A stretch of 64,000 nucleotides of DNA. It comes from an uncultured Monoglobus sp. (GTDB taxonomy: Bacteria > Bacillota > Clostridia > Monoglobales > Monoglobaceae). Of the stretch, positions 52,041 to 61,254 are shown one piece after another (position 1 is the first letter of the stretch; the number at the start of each line of letters is the position of its first letter). The DNA is taken from contig CANRBF010000008.1 of NCBI GenBank assembly GCA_947628795.1, forward strand, positions 62,001 to 126,000, written 5' to 3'. Under the pieces are notes generated by a model that ran no database searches, was not told the origin of the DNA, and saw only the letters and a program-made list of their open reading frames with translations. A program made the translations under genes and the position numbers.

Positions 52041-52600
52041 GATTCAAGCTGCTGCGCAACTTCGTTCTCACAGCTCCGCATGGCGAGAATTGTATCCCAA
52101 AGCAGCTTGTCCAATTCCCAACCGAGCATCTTCGCGCCGTATTCGATCACATCTCTTGAACATCCCGCGGCGAAATTTTTGCTTTTGTATTTCTTTTTCA
52201 GACTTTTTAATTCCATATCCTGTGTGCTCTTTGACGGCCGCATCTCGGCCGCCGCCCATATAAGACCTGTCAGCTCGTCCGTCGCGTACAAAACCTTTTC
52301 CATTATATGCTCCGGCTTTACATCCACTGTCAGGTTATAACCGTGCGAGCATACCGCGTGAATTATGTCATCACCAAATCCGCCTTCCCGCAGCAATTCC
52401 GGAGCTTTTATACAATGCTCGTCCGGATACTGCTCAAAATCTATGTCGTGCAGGAGTCCGACAATGCCCCAATACTCCTCGTCATAGCCGAGCGTGCGCG
52501 CAAAATATTTCATAACGCCCTCAACGGTGAGCGCGTGACGCAGATGAAACGCGTCCTTATTATATTTTCTCAAAAGCTTCCATGCTGTATCTCTGTTCAT
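52013..52600 (-). CDS. HD-domain hydrolase
   Basis: 195 residues. HD motif: 'AFHLRHALTVEGVMKYFARTLG' and 'WGIVGLLHDIDFEQYPDEHC', then 'AVCSHGYN', the metal ligands of the HD phosphohydrolase superfamily. The last ten or so residues ('SARRYTTET') are read out of frame from the fragment of an FMN reductase gene, so the natural C-terminus has been replaced. It starts immediately after the LysR-family gene (1-base gap), suggesting cotranscription. Substrate unknown; single-domain HD proteins often hydrolyse nucleotides. Confidence 0.85.
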   Translation of the reverse strand: MNRDTAWKLLRKYNKDAFHLRHALTVEGVMKYFARTLGYDEEYWGIVGLLHDIDFEQYPDEHCIKAPELLREGGFGDDIIHAVCSHGYNLTVDVKPEHIMEKVLYATDELTGLIWAAAEMRPSKSTQDMELKSLKKKYKSKNFAAGCSRDVIEYGAKMLGWELDKLLWDTILAMRSCENEVAQQLESARRYTTET

Positions 52601-52601
52601 T

Positions 52602-53534
52602 TTAAACCTCCGTTTTCGTGTTATTCAAATATCTTTTTACCTCGTCGATATATATCATGCCTATCTCGCTCAGCGCGCTGCCCTTTTTAACAATGTAGCC
52701 GATTTCCATAACGCTGTTGCGGTTTGCGCCGTCGTCCTCAAACGGCACGGCGATATAGTCCGCTCCGTTAAGCTCCTCGCAGATTATGCCCGAGCAGAGG
52801 GTATAACCGTTCAGACCGACCATCAAATTAAGCATGGTCGCTCTGTCGCATGCTTTGATCGTGCGCGGATATTCATTATCCGTAAGGATCTCCTCCGCGA
52901 GATATGATGATTCCTGTTCGCCCTGCTCGAATGACAGACACGGATAATCACGCAGCTCATCTAAAGTGATCGACTTTTTATTCGCGAGAGGATGTTTTTT
53001 CCACATATATACATACGCCTTGCACTCGACAAGCCGATGAAATTCCAAAAATCTGTCCCGAAGCATTTTTTCAATAATTCTGCGGTTATAATCACTCATA
53101 TAAATTATACCTATCTCACTCTTAAATCCGCTCACATCATCTATGACATTATAGGTTTTCTCTTCCCGAACCGCAAATTCATACTTCGTCGTGTCAAACC
53201 GCTTTACGGTTTCCACAAACGCTTTTACGGCAAACGAATAATGCTGAGTTGAAACACAGAATTTTCTCTTTATATTTTTTGCGTCCGAATACTTACCCGC
53301 GAGAAGCTCGTATTGCTGATATACCTGACGCGCGTACATTAAAAACTCTTCGCCCTCGTTGGTTTTTATTACGCCTTTGTTCGTTCGTTTGAAAATCGCA
53401 ATTCCGGTTTCCTTTTCAAGCTCCTTTATCGCGTTCGTCAGCGACGGCTGTGATATAAACAGCTGCTCCGCCGCCTTGTTCATTGATTTTGTCTGCGCTA
53501 TCGTGAGCGCGTAATATATTTGCTGCAGCGTCAT
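52602..53534 (-). CDS. LysR-family transcriptional regulator
   Basis: 310 residues from the ATG at 53534 ('MTLQQIYYALTIAQTKSMNKAAEQLFISQPSLTNAIKELEKE', the LTTR helix-turn-helix); an ATG at 53567 overlapping the previous stop would add 11 residues. The effector domain spans about 90-300. It follows an AraC-type regulator and a cysteine synthase gene, and several LTTRs (CysB, CysL, YtlI) control sulfur assimilation, so it is a candidate regulator of the sulfur genes. That role is inference. Confidence 0.88.
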   Translation of the reverse strand: MTLQQIYYALTIAQTKSMNKAAEQLFISQPSLTNAIKELEKETGIAIFKRTNKGVIKTNEGEEFLMYARQVYQQYELLAGKYSDAKNIKRKFCVSTQHYSFAVKAFVETVKRFDTTKYEFAVREEKTYNVIDDVSGFKSEIGIIYMSDYNRRIIEKMLRDRFLEFHRLVECKAYVYMWKKHPLANKKSITLDELRDYPCLSFEQGEQESSYLAEEILTDNEYPRTIKACDRATMLNLMVGLNGYTLCSGIICEELNGADYIAVPFEDDGANRNSVMEIGYIVKKGSALSEIGMIYIDEVKRYLNNTKTEV

Positions 53535-53544
53535 TCCGGGCACC

Positions 53545-54585
53545 TTAAATCTGATATGTGTAATCATCGGGGATCCTGTATTCAGTGGGCGTTACCCCGT
53601 ACTGTTTTTTAAATACTCTCGAAAAATAACCTATGTCCTTATAGTCCAGCCGCGCGGCAATTTCCGTGACCTTCATCGACGTATTCTGCAAAAGCCAGCC
53701 CGCTCTCTTGAGCTTTACCGCGGTAAGATAGTCAATAAACCGAAGCTTTGTCTGCACCGAAAATATCGTGCTTAAATATGTACTGTTTATATTAAGCGCG
53801 GACGCTATGGTTTTTTGCTTCAAATCGCTTTCCGGATTATTTAAAATATACAGCATCACCGTCTTGATCTGCTGATTGTCCACTTTTGGAAAAAGCTCGC
53901 AGAATTCCTCGAATAATTCCGTAATTCTGTTTTTGAACAGCTTATCGTATGTAATATATCCGAACAGCTCCGTTCTCTCGTAGAAGCTTTGGACAGACTT
54001 ATACAGATCAAGCCAGTCATACCGCTCAAATACTTCGTTGATAACCGTTTTGTAAATTTTGCTCAGAGCATTTTCCGCCGATGCCATATTGTGTGAGCTT
54101 TCATAAATTTCATTCAGTGCATCCGAAAGATACGCGTATATTCCGGCGTCCCGAGCTTCAAACAATTCAATAATTTCCCCGGCATAATCCGTCTTTATTG
54201 TTATGTTCTCATTAGCTTTATCTTGTATTCTGTTAAACGCGGCAAGAAACTGTTCCTCACGAAACGGGGATATAAAATAGTCAAAGGCGCCGAGTATTAT
54301 CCCTTGTCTGGCATACTCAAAATCCGCGTATTTGCCGCAAAAAGCAAGGCGGCCGCCTAATTTTTCTTCTTCTATACGTCTGAGCAGTTCCGTGCTTCCC
54401 ATACCGTTAATATGCGTGTCACAGATTATCAAGTCATACTTTTCGCGGCATAATTCCCTATACGCGCTGTCGCCGTTATCTGTCACCATAGAGATCTCAA
54501 AGCCCGAGGTCTCTCCCCAAACATTCATGGCTTCCAATTCGTCCGCCATTTCATTGTCCGGAGAAATGATCATAACCTTGTACAT
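53545..54585 (-). CDS. YesN/AraC-type response regulator with degenerate receiver
   Basis: 346 residues from the ATG at 54585 (GAGGAGGG upstream). An N-terminal receiver-like domain (1-115) keeps the phospho-acceptor Asp in 'DLIICDTHINGMGSTELL' but lacks the double-acid pocket ('IISPDNEMA') and the invariant Lys ('FDYFISPFREE' instead of KP), so phosphorylation is doubtful. The C-terminal AraC domain has 'KQKTIASALNINSTYLSTIFSVQTK' and 'KVTEIAARLDYKDIGYFSRVFKKQYGVTPTEY'. No kinase gene is nearby. It lies between cysteine synthase and LysR genes and may control the sulfur/nitrogenase-like genes. Confidence 0.85.
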   Translation of the reverse strand: MYKVMIISPDNEMADELEAMNVWGETSGFEISMVTDNGDSAYRELCREKYDLIICDTHINGMGSTELLRRIEEEKLGGRLAFCGKYADFEYARQGIILGAFDYFISPFREEQFLAAFNRIQDKANENITIKTDYAGEIIELFEARDAGIYAYLSDALNEIYESSHNMASAENALSKIYKTVINEVFERYDWLDLYKSVQSFYERTELFGYITYDKLFKNRITELFEEFCELFPKVDNQQIKTVMLYILNNPESDLKQKTIASALNINSTYLSTIFSVQTKLRFIDYLTAVKLKRAGWLLQNTSMKVTEIAARLDYKDIGYFSRVFKKQYGVTPTEYRIPDDYTYQI

Positions 54586-54625
54586 ATCGTACCCTCCTCG
54601 GTTTTTGAAATCAAACATATTTTTT

Positions 54626-54658
54626 GCGAGTGCCGCTGCGCTGCACAGCGGCACTCGC
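54626..54658. terminator. Long hairpin between cysteine synthase and regulator genes
   Basis: Perfect 13-bp stem GCGAGTGCCGCTG/CAGCGGCACTCGC with a 7-base loop. The U run follows it on the plus strand (CTTTTAT); on the minus strand A residues follow, so it may act more as a processing or stability element than as a terminator for the cysK transcript. Confidence 0.5.
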
Positions 54659-54666
54659 TTTTATCA

Positions 54667-55596
54667 TCAGCCAAACAGCGGCGTGGATAAGTACCTTTCA
54701 CCCGTGTCCGGAAGGATAGCGACAATATTCTTACCCTTATTTTCCTCCCGTTTTGCAAGCTCTGTTGCGGCCCATACCGCCGCGCCCGAGGAAATTCCGA
54801 CAAGAACACCGTCCGAGTGCGCGATAGCTCTGCCGGTCCTGAACGCGTCTTCATTTTTAACTTTGATAATTTCGTCATAAATATTTGTGTTTAACGTATC
54901 GGGAACAAATCCCGCGCCTATGCCCTGTATCTTATGGGGCCCCGGTTTGCCTTCCGAAAGCACGGGCGAATCCGCCGGTTCCACAGCTATGATCTTGATA
55001 TCGGGATTTTTTGATTTTAAAAATTCACCCACACCGGAAATTGTTCCTCCGGTTCCGACTCCCGCGACAAATATATCGACCTTTCCGTCTGTATCTTCCC
55101 AGATTTCGGGGCCTGTAGTTTCTCTGTGATAAGCGGGATTTGCCGGATTTGTAAACTGGCTCGGAATAAAGCTGTTTTCGATTTCCTCGGACAGCTTCTG
55201 CGCCTTCGCGATCGCGCCCTTCATGCCCTTTGCTCCGTCGGTCAGCACCAGTTCCGCGCCATACGCCTTTAACAGATTTCTGCGCTCTACACTCATCGTT
55301 TCCGGCATCGTTATAATAAGCCGATATCCTCGCGCCGCCGCAACAGAAGCGAGACCTATGCCTGTATTACCCGAAGTCGGCTCAATTATGACCGTTCCCT
55401 GTTTCAGCTTGCCCTGCTGTTCCGCTTCGTCGATCATAGCCTTTGCGATTCTGTCCTTTACCGAGCCAGCCGGATTGAAATACTCAAGCTTTGCTATAAT
55501 TTTTGCTTGCAGATCGTTTTTCTTTTCATAATTTGTAAGCTCAAGCAGCGGAGTTTTTCCTATAAGATCCGTGATTTGCTTATTGATTTTTGACAT
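54667..55596 (-). CDS. cysK: Cysteine synthase (O-acetylserine sulfhydrylase)
   Basis: 309 residues from the ATG at 55596 (AAAGGAG upstream), the CysK length. PLP-lysine region '[18 protein letters not shown]', substrate loop '[19 protein letters not shown]', '[23 protein letters not shown]', '[22 protein letters not shown]' and '[11 protein letters not shown]' are intact. It makes cysteine from O-acetylserine and sulfide. Has its own strong promoter. A second, shorter paralogue lies at 57037-57954 in the nitrogenase-like operon, so sulfide fixation is represented twice. Confidence 0.95.
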   Translation of the reverse strand: MSKINKQITDLIGKTPLLELTNYEKKNDLQAKIIAKLEYFNPAGSVKDRIAKAMIDEAEQQGKLKQGTVIIEPTSGNTGIGLASVAAARGYRLIITMPETMSVERRNLLKAYGAELVLTDGAKGMKGAIAKAQKLSEEIENSFIPSQFTNPANPAYHRETTGPEIWEDTDGKVDIFVAGVGTGGTISGVGEFLKSKNPDIKIIAVEPADSPVLSEGKPGPHKIQGIGAGFVPDTLNTNIYDEIIKVKNEDAFRTGRAIAHSDGVLVGISSGAAVWAATELAKREENKGKNIVAILPDTGERYLSTPLFG

Positions 55597-55632
55597 TTTG
55601 CAGCATCTCCTTTTTGAAATTTTCATGTTTGT

Positions 55633-55661
55633 ATTATATGACGGGCGAAACAACGTGTCAA
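55633..55661 (-). promoter_or_regulatory. Promoter of cysK
   Basis: Minus-strand TTGACA (55656-55661), 17-base spacer, TATAAT (55633-55638); leader of about 30 bases with no riboswitch. Confidence 0.8.
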
Positions 55662-55752
55662 TCGCGCTTTATATGAATAATTTTTAATTTTTTTATATGC
55701 GAAAATTTTTAAAAATTTTTATATATCAACATTCATGCTTCCCGTTCTGTAT

Positions 55753-56934
55753 TTATTTACCGCCCCTTTCATAGTAATCATCAAGAAAATTATATTCCCT
55801 CTCACCATCGTGATAGCCTATAATCGTCGACAGATTGACGTTATGCACGCTGTTAAAAATATTCGTTTCGATATACGGACTGACGCCTCGGAACCGCTTT
55901 ATAAGTTCTTTCATTTCCTGCCGCTTGGAACTTACATCACCGTTACACTCGGTACAGCTATCCGTAAAGCGGCAGGCGCATTGAATAAACTGTAAATCGT
56001 TGCGCTCTGCCCACGCAATTATATCCTTTTCTTTAACCATATACAAAGGGCGTATAAGCTCCATTCCCGGATGATTGGTACTGTGAAGCTTAGGCATCAT
56101 TGTCTGGATCTGCGCACCATAGAGCATACCCATTAAAATCGTTTCGATAACATCGTCAAAATGATGTCCGAGAGCAATTTTGTTACAGCCGAGTTTTTGC
56201 GCTTCCTCATAAAGATATCCGCGCCTCATTCTCGCGCATAAATAACACGGATTTTTTTCAACATGAGCGACGGAGTCAAAAATGTTTGTTTCAAATATGT
56301 GTATCGGAATATTTAACAGCCGCGCATTATCCTCAATTTTTTTGCGGTTTGCGTAATTGTAGCCCGGGTCCATAACGAGAAATTCCACATCGAATTCAAC
56401 TGCGCCGTGCTTGTGGATTTCCTGCATACATTTCGCCATAAGCATCGAATCCTTGCCGCCGGAAATGCATACAGCAATTTTATCGCCTTCCTTTATCAAC
56501 TCATACTTATTGATACCTTTTATAAATTTCCGCCATATTGTTTTTCTGTAAGTTTTAATAATGCTTCGCTCAATTTCGGCGCAGCGCTCCGCGTCAAATT
56601 CATCGTTTGCATTTTTATCCATCTCACACAGCACATTTTTGAGATATCCGAGATACCCGACCGGCAAATGATACGCGTCGTGTCCCGCGTCACACAGCAG
56701 CTTTGTAATATCTCCGCTTATTTCACCCGACTGACAAAAAATATATACCGCCTTATCAGTAGGCAAATCGTACATATCCTGCATACACCGGGCCGGAATA
56801 TTAACCGCTCCCGGAATTGTACCGAGCCGATATACTTCTTTCGGCCTTATATCCACAAGCGATATTTTATTAAAATCTATATTTTTTAATTCATCAAGAG
56901 TTATAGTTCTATCGTCCATCAAGCACAATCCCAT
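55753..56934 (-). CDS. Rhodanese-TtcA/PP-loop fusion, putative sulfurtransferase
   Basis: 393 residues (an ATG at 56919 is an alternative). The N-terminal rhodanese domain (about 8-105) has active-site Cys67 in 'YIFCQSGEISG'. The C-terminal TtcA-like domain has P-loop 'SGGKDS' (158-163), 'CYLCARMRRG' with Cys230/Cys233 and Cys321 in 'CACRFTDSC', the three cysteines that hold a 4Fe-4S cluster in TtcA/TtuA enzymes. TtcA thiolates cytidine-32 of tRNA; the fused rhodanese would deliver persulfide sulfur directly. Own promoter, between two cysteine synthase genes. It could be a tRNA thiolase or a sulfur carrier for the neighbouring system. Confidence 0.88.
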   Translation of the reverse strand: MGLCLMDDRTITLDELKNIDFNKISLVDIRPKEVYRLGTIPGAVNIPARCMQDMYDLPTDKAVYIFCQSGEISGDITKLLCDAGHDAYHLPVGYLGYLKNVLCEMDKNANDEFDAERCAEIERSIIKTYRKTIWRKFIKGINKYELIKEGDKIAVCISGGKDSMLMAKCMQEIHKHGAVEFDVEFLVMDPGYNYANRKKIEDNARLLNIPIHIFETNIFDSVAHVEKNPCYLCARMRRGYLYEEAQKLGCNKIALGHHFDDVIETILMGMLYGAQIQTMMPKLHSTNHPGMELIRPLYMVKEKDIIAWAERNDLQFIQCACRFTDSCTECNGDVSSKRQEMKELIKRFRGVSPYIETNIFNSVHNVNLSTIIGYHDGEREYNFLDDYYERGGK

Positions 56935-56962
56935 TCATATTAAACCTATGTATTTGATATGA

Positions 56963-56991
56963 ATTATACCACTGTTATTTAACAATGTCAA
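56963..56991 (-). promoter_or_regulatory. Promoter of the rhodanese-TtcA gene
   Basis: Minus-strand TTGACA (56986-56991), 17-base spacer, TATAAT (56963-56968), directly after the terminator of the upstream operon. Confidence 0.8.
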
Positions 56992-56994
56992 TAG

Positions 56995-57026
56995 AAAAAC
57001 GGCAAAAAATGCTTTTGCCGTTTTTT
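56995..57026. terminator. Terminator of the nitrogenase-like/sulfur operon
   Basis: AACGGCAAAA/TTTTGCCGTT stem with loop AATGC, U-rich on both strands, 11 bases after the cysteine synthase stop. Confidence 0.85.
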
Positions 57027-57036
57027 CACGTAATTG

Positions 57037-57954
57037 TCAAAATCCATATATTCCGGAGCTGAAATACCTGTCTCCGCGATCCGGAAAAATCACGACTATG
57101 TTCGAGCCGTCCGATACGGTTTCCGACAGCTTTACCGCCGCCGACATAGCCGCTCCGGACGATGTTCCGGCAAAGATGCCCTCATTGCGCGCGAGCATTT
57201 TTACCTGCTTTGCCGCTTCGGCGTCGTTTACCTTGATGACCTCGTCTACCAATGACATATCCATCGTGTCGGCAATAAAATCATTGCCTATTCCCTCAAT
57301 GTTATAATCCTTATGCTCTCCGCCTCCTATTACCGAACCGACGGGATCGGCAAGTACGCCGCGGATATTCGGATCCTGCTCTTTCAAATATTTTAACACT
57401 CCGCTGTATGTTCCTCCGCTGCCCGCGCCGGCAACAAGATAATCGATCCTTCCGTCCAGATCCTCATATATCTCCCTGCCCGTTGTTCTGTAATGCGCGT
57501 CGGGGTTACTTTTATCCGTAAACTGATCAAGGGTTACGGCTCCCGTTATACTTTCCTTAATTTCCTCCGCCTTTTCAGCCGCTCCCATCATGCCCAGCTC
57601 GCGCGGAGTATTTATTATCTGCGCGCCCAAGGCGCGCATGAGGGTCTGTTTTTCCTGTGAAAATTTGGTAGGCACAACAAAAATCAGCTTATATCCGCGC
57701 CCCAAAGCCGCAAACGCAATTCCGAGGCCCGTGTTTCCCGCTGTTCCCAGCACAACGGTTCCGCCCTTTTTCAGCCTTCCGCTTGCTTCCGCCGCGTCAA
57801 GCATTGCCTGACCCACACGGTCTTTTACGCTGCCGGCGGGATTATACAGTTCAAGCTTGGCAAACAAATTTATTTCGGGTCTTATGCCGCTGTTGTTAAG
57901 CTTTACAAGCGGGGTATTGCCTATCAAATCATGCATTGAATTATAGTAATGCAT
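57037..57954 (-). CDS. Cysteine synthase-family PLP enzyme, second copy
   Basis: 305 residues from the ATG at 57954 (GGTGGAG upstream), one base after the previous stop. Family motifs: '[19 protein letters not shown]', 'VVLGTAGNTGLGIAFAALGRGY', 'AGAGSGGTYSGVLKYLKEQDP' and 'AGTSSGAAMSAAVKL'. The substrate loop has GTAGNTG where CysK has PTSGNTG, which recalls CBS-like and O-phosphoserine- or O-acetylhomoserine-using relatives, so the acceptor may not be O-acetylserine. Together with the gamma-lyase/synthase immediately upstream it resembles the mccA-mccB reverse transsulfuration pair. Last gene of the operon. Confidence 0.88.
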   Translation of the reverse strand: MHYYNSMHDLIGNTPLVKLNNSGIRPEINLFAKLELYNPAGSVKDRVGQAMLDAAEASGRLKKGGTVVLGTAGNTGLGIAFAALGRGYKLIFVVPTKFSQEKQTLMRALGAQIINTPRELGMMGAAEKAEEIKESITGAVTLDQFTDKSNPDAHYRTTGREIYEDLDGRIDYLVAGAGSGGTYSGVLKYLKEQDPNIRGVLADPVGSVIGGGEHKDYNIEGIGNDFIADTMDMSLVDEVIKVNDAEAAKQVKMLARNEGIFAGTSSGAAMSAAVKLSETVSDGSNIVVIFPDRGDRYFSSGIYGF

Positions 57955-57955
57955 A

Positions 57956-59116
57956 TCACTCCACCCTGCTTTCCCGTATCGCGCCGTCCAGATCGGCAAT
58001 AATATCCTCCCAATGCTCGATACCGGGGGATATTCTTATGAGTCCTTCGGTAATACCCACCTTTTGACGTATTTCATACGGAATAGACGCGTGAGTCATG
58101 CTCGACGGATGGCATATGAGCGATTCCGCGCCGCCCAGACTTTCGGCGAGGGCGATCAGCTTCAAGGATCTGAAAAACTTTTTAATATCATAATTCTCAT
58201 GAAGCTCGAACGAGATCATCGCGCCTCCGTTTTTCGCCTGCTTTTTGTTGGTTTCGTAGCCGTCATCGGACGGAAGTCCCGGATAATATACCCTTTTCAC
58301 CGCGTCGCTTTCCGTAAGGTACCGCGCGATCTTTTCCGCGTTTTCAACATGTCTGTCCATGCGCACGCCAAGTGTTTTTATTCCCCGTATGAGCAGGAAC
58401 GAATCAAACGGCTGCAAAACTCCGCCGGTGGAATTTTGTATAAACGCAAGACGTTCGGCAAGCGAAACGTCATTCACTACGGCAAGTCCCGCGACAAGGT
58501 CGCCGTGTCCGCCCAGATATTTTGTTGCGCTGTGAATTACAATATCCGCGCCGAATTTGATCGGACGCTGCAAATACGGCGTCATAAACGTATTGTCCGC
58601 TATTGAAAGTATACCGTGTTTATGCGCAAGATCGGACACAGCTTTCAGATCCGTAACTGTCATAAGCGGATTTGCCGGCGTTTCTATGTATATCGCCTTT
58701 ACGTCCGGCGTGATTTTCTTGTCAAGCGACAGCAAATCGGTTGTGTCCTCTATCGAATAGCCTATGCCGAAATGATCAAACACTTTATCAAGCACGCGGA
58801 AAGTTCCGCCGTAAACATTCGACGAAATTATGAGCTTATCTCCGCTTTCAAACAAGCTTAAAACAGCCGTGATCGCCGCCATGCCGGACGCGAAAGCAAA
58901 GCCCGCGATGCCGCCCTCCAATTCGGCGATAAGTTTTTCAAGCACGGCGCGGGTGGGATTGCCCGTTCTCGAATACTCCCATCCCTTGTGCTTGCCAAGC
59001 TCCTCCTGCTCGTATGTGGAGGTTTGGTATATGGGTACGTTTACGGCGCCCGTAAGCGGTTCGCTGTCAAAACCGCCGTGTATCAGAGCCGATTCAATAT
59101 AATTATATTTTTTCAT
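57956..59116 (-). CDS. Cystathionine gamma-lyase/gamma-synthase family PLP enzyme
   Basis: 386 residues, the usual length of the Cys/Met metabolism PLP family. Conserved segments: 'VPIYQTSTYEQEELGKHKGWEYSRTGNPTRAVLEKLIAELEGG', PLP lysine in 'IHSATKYLGGHGDLVAGL' and 'GGAMISFELHENYD', 'ALAESLGGAESLICHPSSMTHAS'. Members act as cystathionine gamma-synthase, gamma-lyase, or methionine gamma-lyase; sequence alone does not separate them. The pairing with the following cysteine synthase-like gene favours reverse transsulfuration (MccB-like). It lies 61 bases after the cysteine desulfurase gene in the nif-like operon. Confidence 0.9.
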   Translation of the reverse strand: MKKYNYIESALIHGGFDSEPLTGAVNVPIYQTSTYEQEELGKHKGWEYSRTGNPTRAVLEKLIAELEGGIAGFAFASGMAAITAVLSLFESGDKLIISSNVYGGTFRVLDKVFDHFGIGYSIEDTTDLLSLDKKITPDVKAIYIETPANPLMTVTDLKAVSDLAHKHGILSIADNTFMTPYLQRPIKFGADIVIHSATKYLGGHGDLVAGLAVVNDVSLAERLAFIQNSTGGVLQPFDSFLLIRGIKTLGVRMDRHVENAEKIARYLTESDAVKRVYYPGLPSDDGYETNKKQAKNGGAMISFELHENYDIKKFFRSLKLIALAESLGGAESLICHPSSMTHASIPYEIRQKVGITEGLIRISPGIEHWEDIIADLDGAIRESRVE

Positions 59117-59177
59117 TTTACACCTCTTTCAAATTTCATATTCTCTCCGCATCCCGCGGCATGTCAAGCCGCCCGGC

Positions 59178-60335
59178 TCAAGCCCACACCGGAGAAGTAT
59201 TACGCAGATTTTCCACAGCCTCTTTCACCGATTTTATGATATATTCGGCTTCTTCATCGGTATTATACTCGCTCAAAGATATTCTGAGCGAACCGCGGGC
59301 CGCCTCCTCGGGAACGCCTATGGCGAGCAGGACATGGCTCGGCAAAGGCGACGCCGAGGTACAGGCCGAGCCCGACGATGCGGCTATTCCCTTATCATCA
59401 AGCATCAGCAGCAAGCTTTCGCCTTCTATGCCTTCAAAGCTGACATTTATATTTCCCGCAAGTCTTTTTTCTCTGTCTCCGTTCAGTATGGTATTCGGAA
59501 TGTCGAGAAGACCGCCGATCACTTTATCTCGGAGCCTGCTTAAATATTCATTGTTTTTATCTATGTTGTCCGCCGCCTCTTTTAAAGCCGCGGCAAGACC
59601 GACTATTCCCGGAATATTCTCTGTTCCCGCGCGTCTGCCCTTTTCCTGTCCGCCTCCTTCTATGAGTTTCACAAGAGGGATACCGCGCCTTGCGTACAGC
59701 GCTCCCGCTCCTTTCGGTCCGTGAAACTTATGAGCCGAAACAGAAAGCATATCTATATTTTGCTTCGCGGCGTCGATATGAAGATGTCCCGCCGCCTGCA
59801 CAGCGTCAGTATGAAAGATAACGCCTCTTTCGCGGCAGACCGCTCCTATTTCGGAAACAGGCTGAATTGTGCCTATTTCGTTATTGGCGTACATGACCGT
59901 CACCAGCGCGGTATCGCTTCGTATTTCGCTTTCCACATCCCGGACGTTTATAATTCCGTTTCTGTCCGGTTCAAGCAGGGTTATTTCAAACCCCTTTTTT
60001 TCAAGTTTTTCTAACGTGCGCAATACCGCGTGGTGTTCAAATTTCGTTGAAATTATATGTTTTTTGCCTTTTTTTGATCCGATTTCTGCCGCTGATACAA
60101 TGGCCTGATTATCCGATTCACTGCCGCCGGAGGTGAAGGTTATTTCGGATGAAAATTCGGCTCCTATTACCCGAGCAACTTCCTCGCGGGCATTATCCAG
60201 CGCGTCTTTCGCGCGCTGTCCAAAGCTGTGCAAGCTTGACGGATTGCCGTATATCTCATCCAAATACGGAAGCATCGCTTTTTTTTCGGTTTCGCTAAGC
60301 CGTGTGGCAGCGGCGTTATCCGCGTAAATATACAT
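59178..60335 (-). CDS. nifS: Cysteine desulfurase (NifS/IscS family)
   Basis: 385 residues. 'MYIYADNAAATRLSETE' start, PLP lysine in 'SAHKFHGPKGAGAL', catalytic cysteine loop 'SSGSACTSASPLPSHVLLAIG' (short-loop group II-free type with SACTS, as in NifS/IscS) and 'RISLSEYNTDEE'. It takes sulfur from cysteine for Fe-S cluster assembly. Only 11 bases downstream of the NifH-like gene, so it probably supplies the many clusters that this nitrogenase-like system needs. Note 'GGGQEKGRRAGTEN', the substrate-binding arginine region. Confidence 0.93.
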   Translation of the reverse strand: MYIYADNAAATRLSETEKKAMLPYLDEIYGNPSSLHSFGQRAKDALDNAREEVARVIGAEFSSEITFTSGGSESDNQAIVSAAEIGSKKGKKHIISTKFEHHAVLRTLEKLEKKGFEITLLEPDRNGIINVRDVESEIRSDTALVTVMYANNEIGTIQPVSEIGAVCRERGVIFHTDAVQAAGHLHIDAAKQNIDMLSVSAHKFHGPKGAGALYARRGIPLVKLIEGGGQEKGRRAGTENIPGIVGLAAALKEAADNIDKNNEYLSRLRDKVIGGLLDIPNTILNGDREKRLAGNINVSFEGIEGESLLLMLDDKGIAASSGSACTSASPLPSHVLLAIGVPEEAARGSLRISLSEYNTDEEAEYIIKSVKEAVENLRNTSPVWA

Positions 60336-60346
60336 TTTAAATTCCT

Positions 60347-61216
<870 letters not shown>

Positions 61217-61254
61217 TTATCTTCTTTTTTTAAGATCAATATTTCGGACAACAA

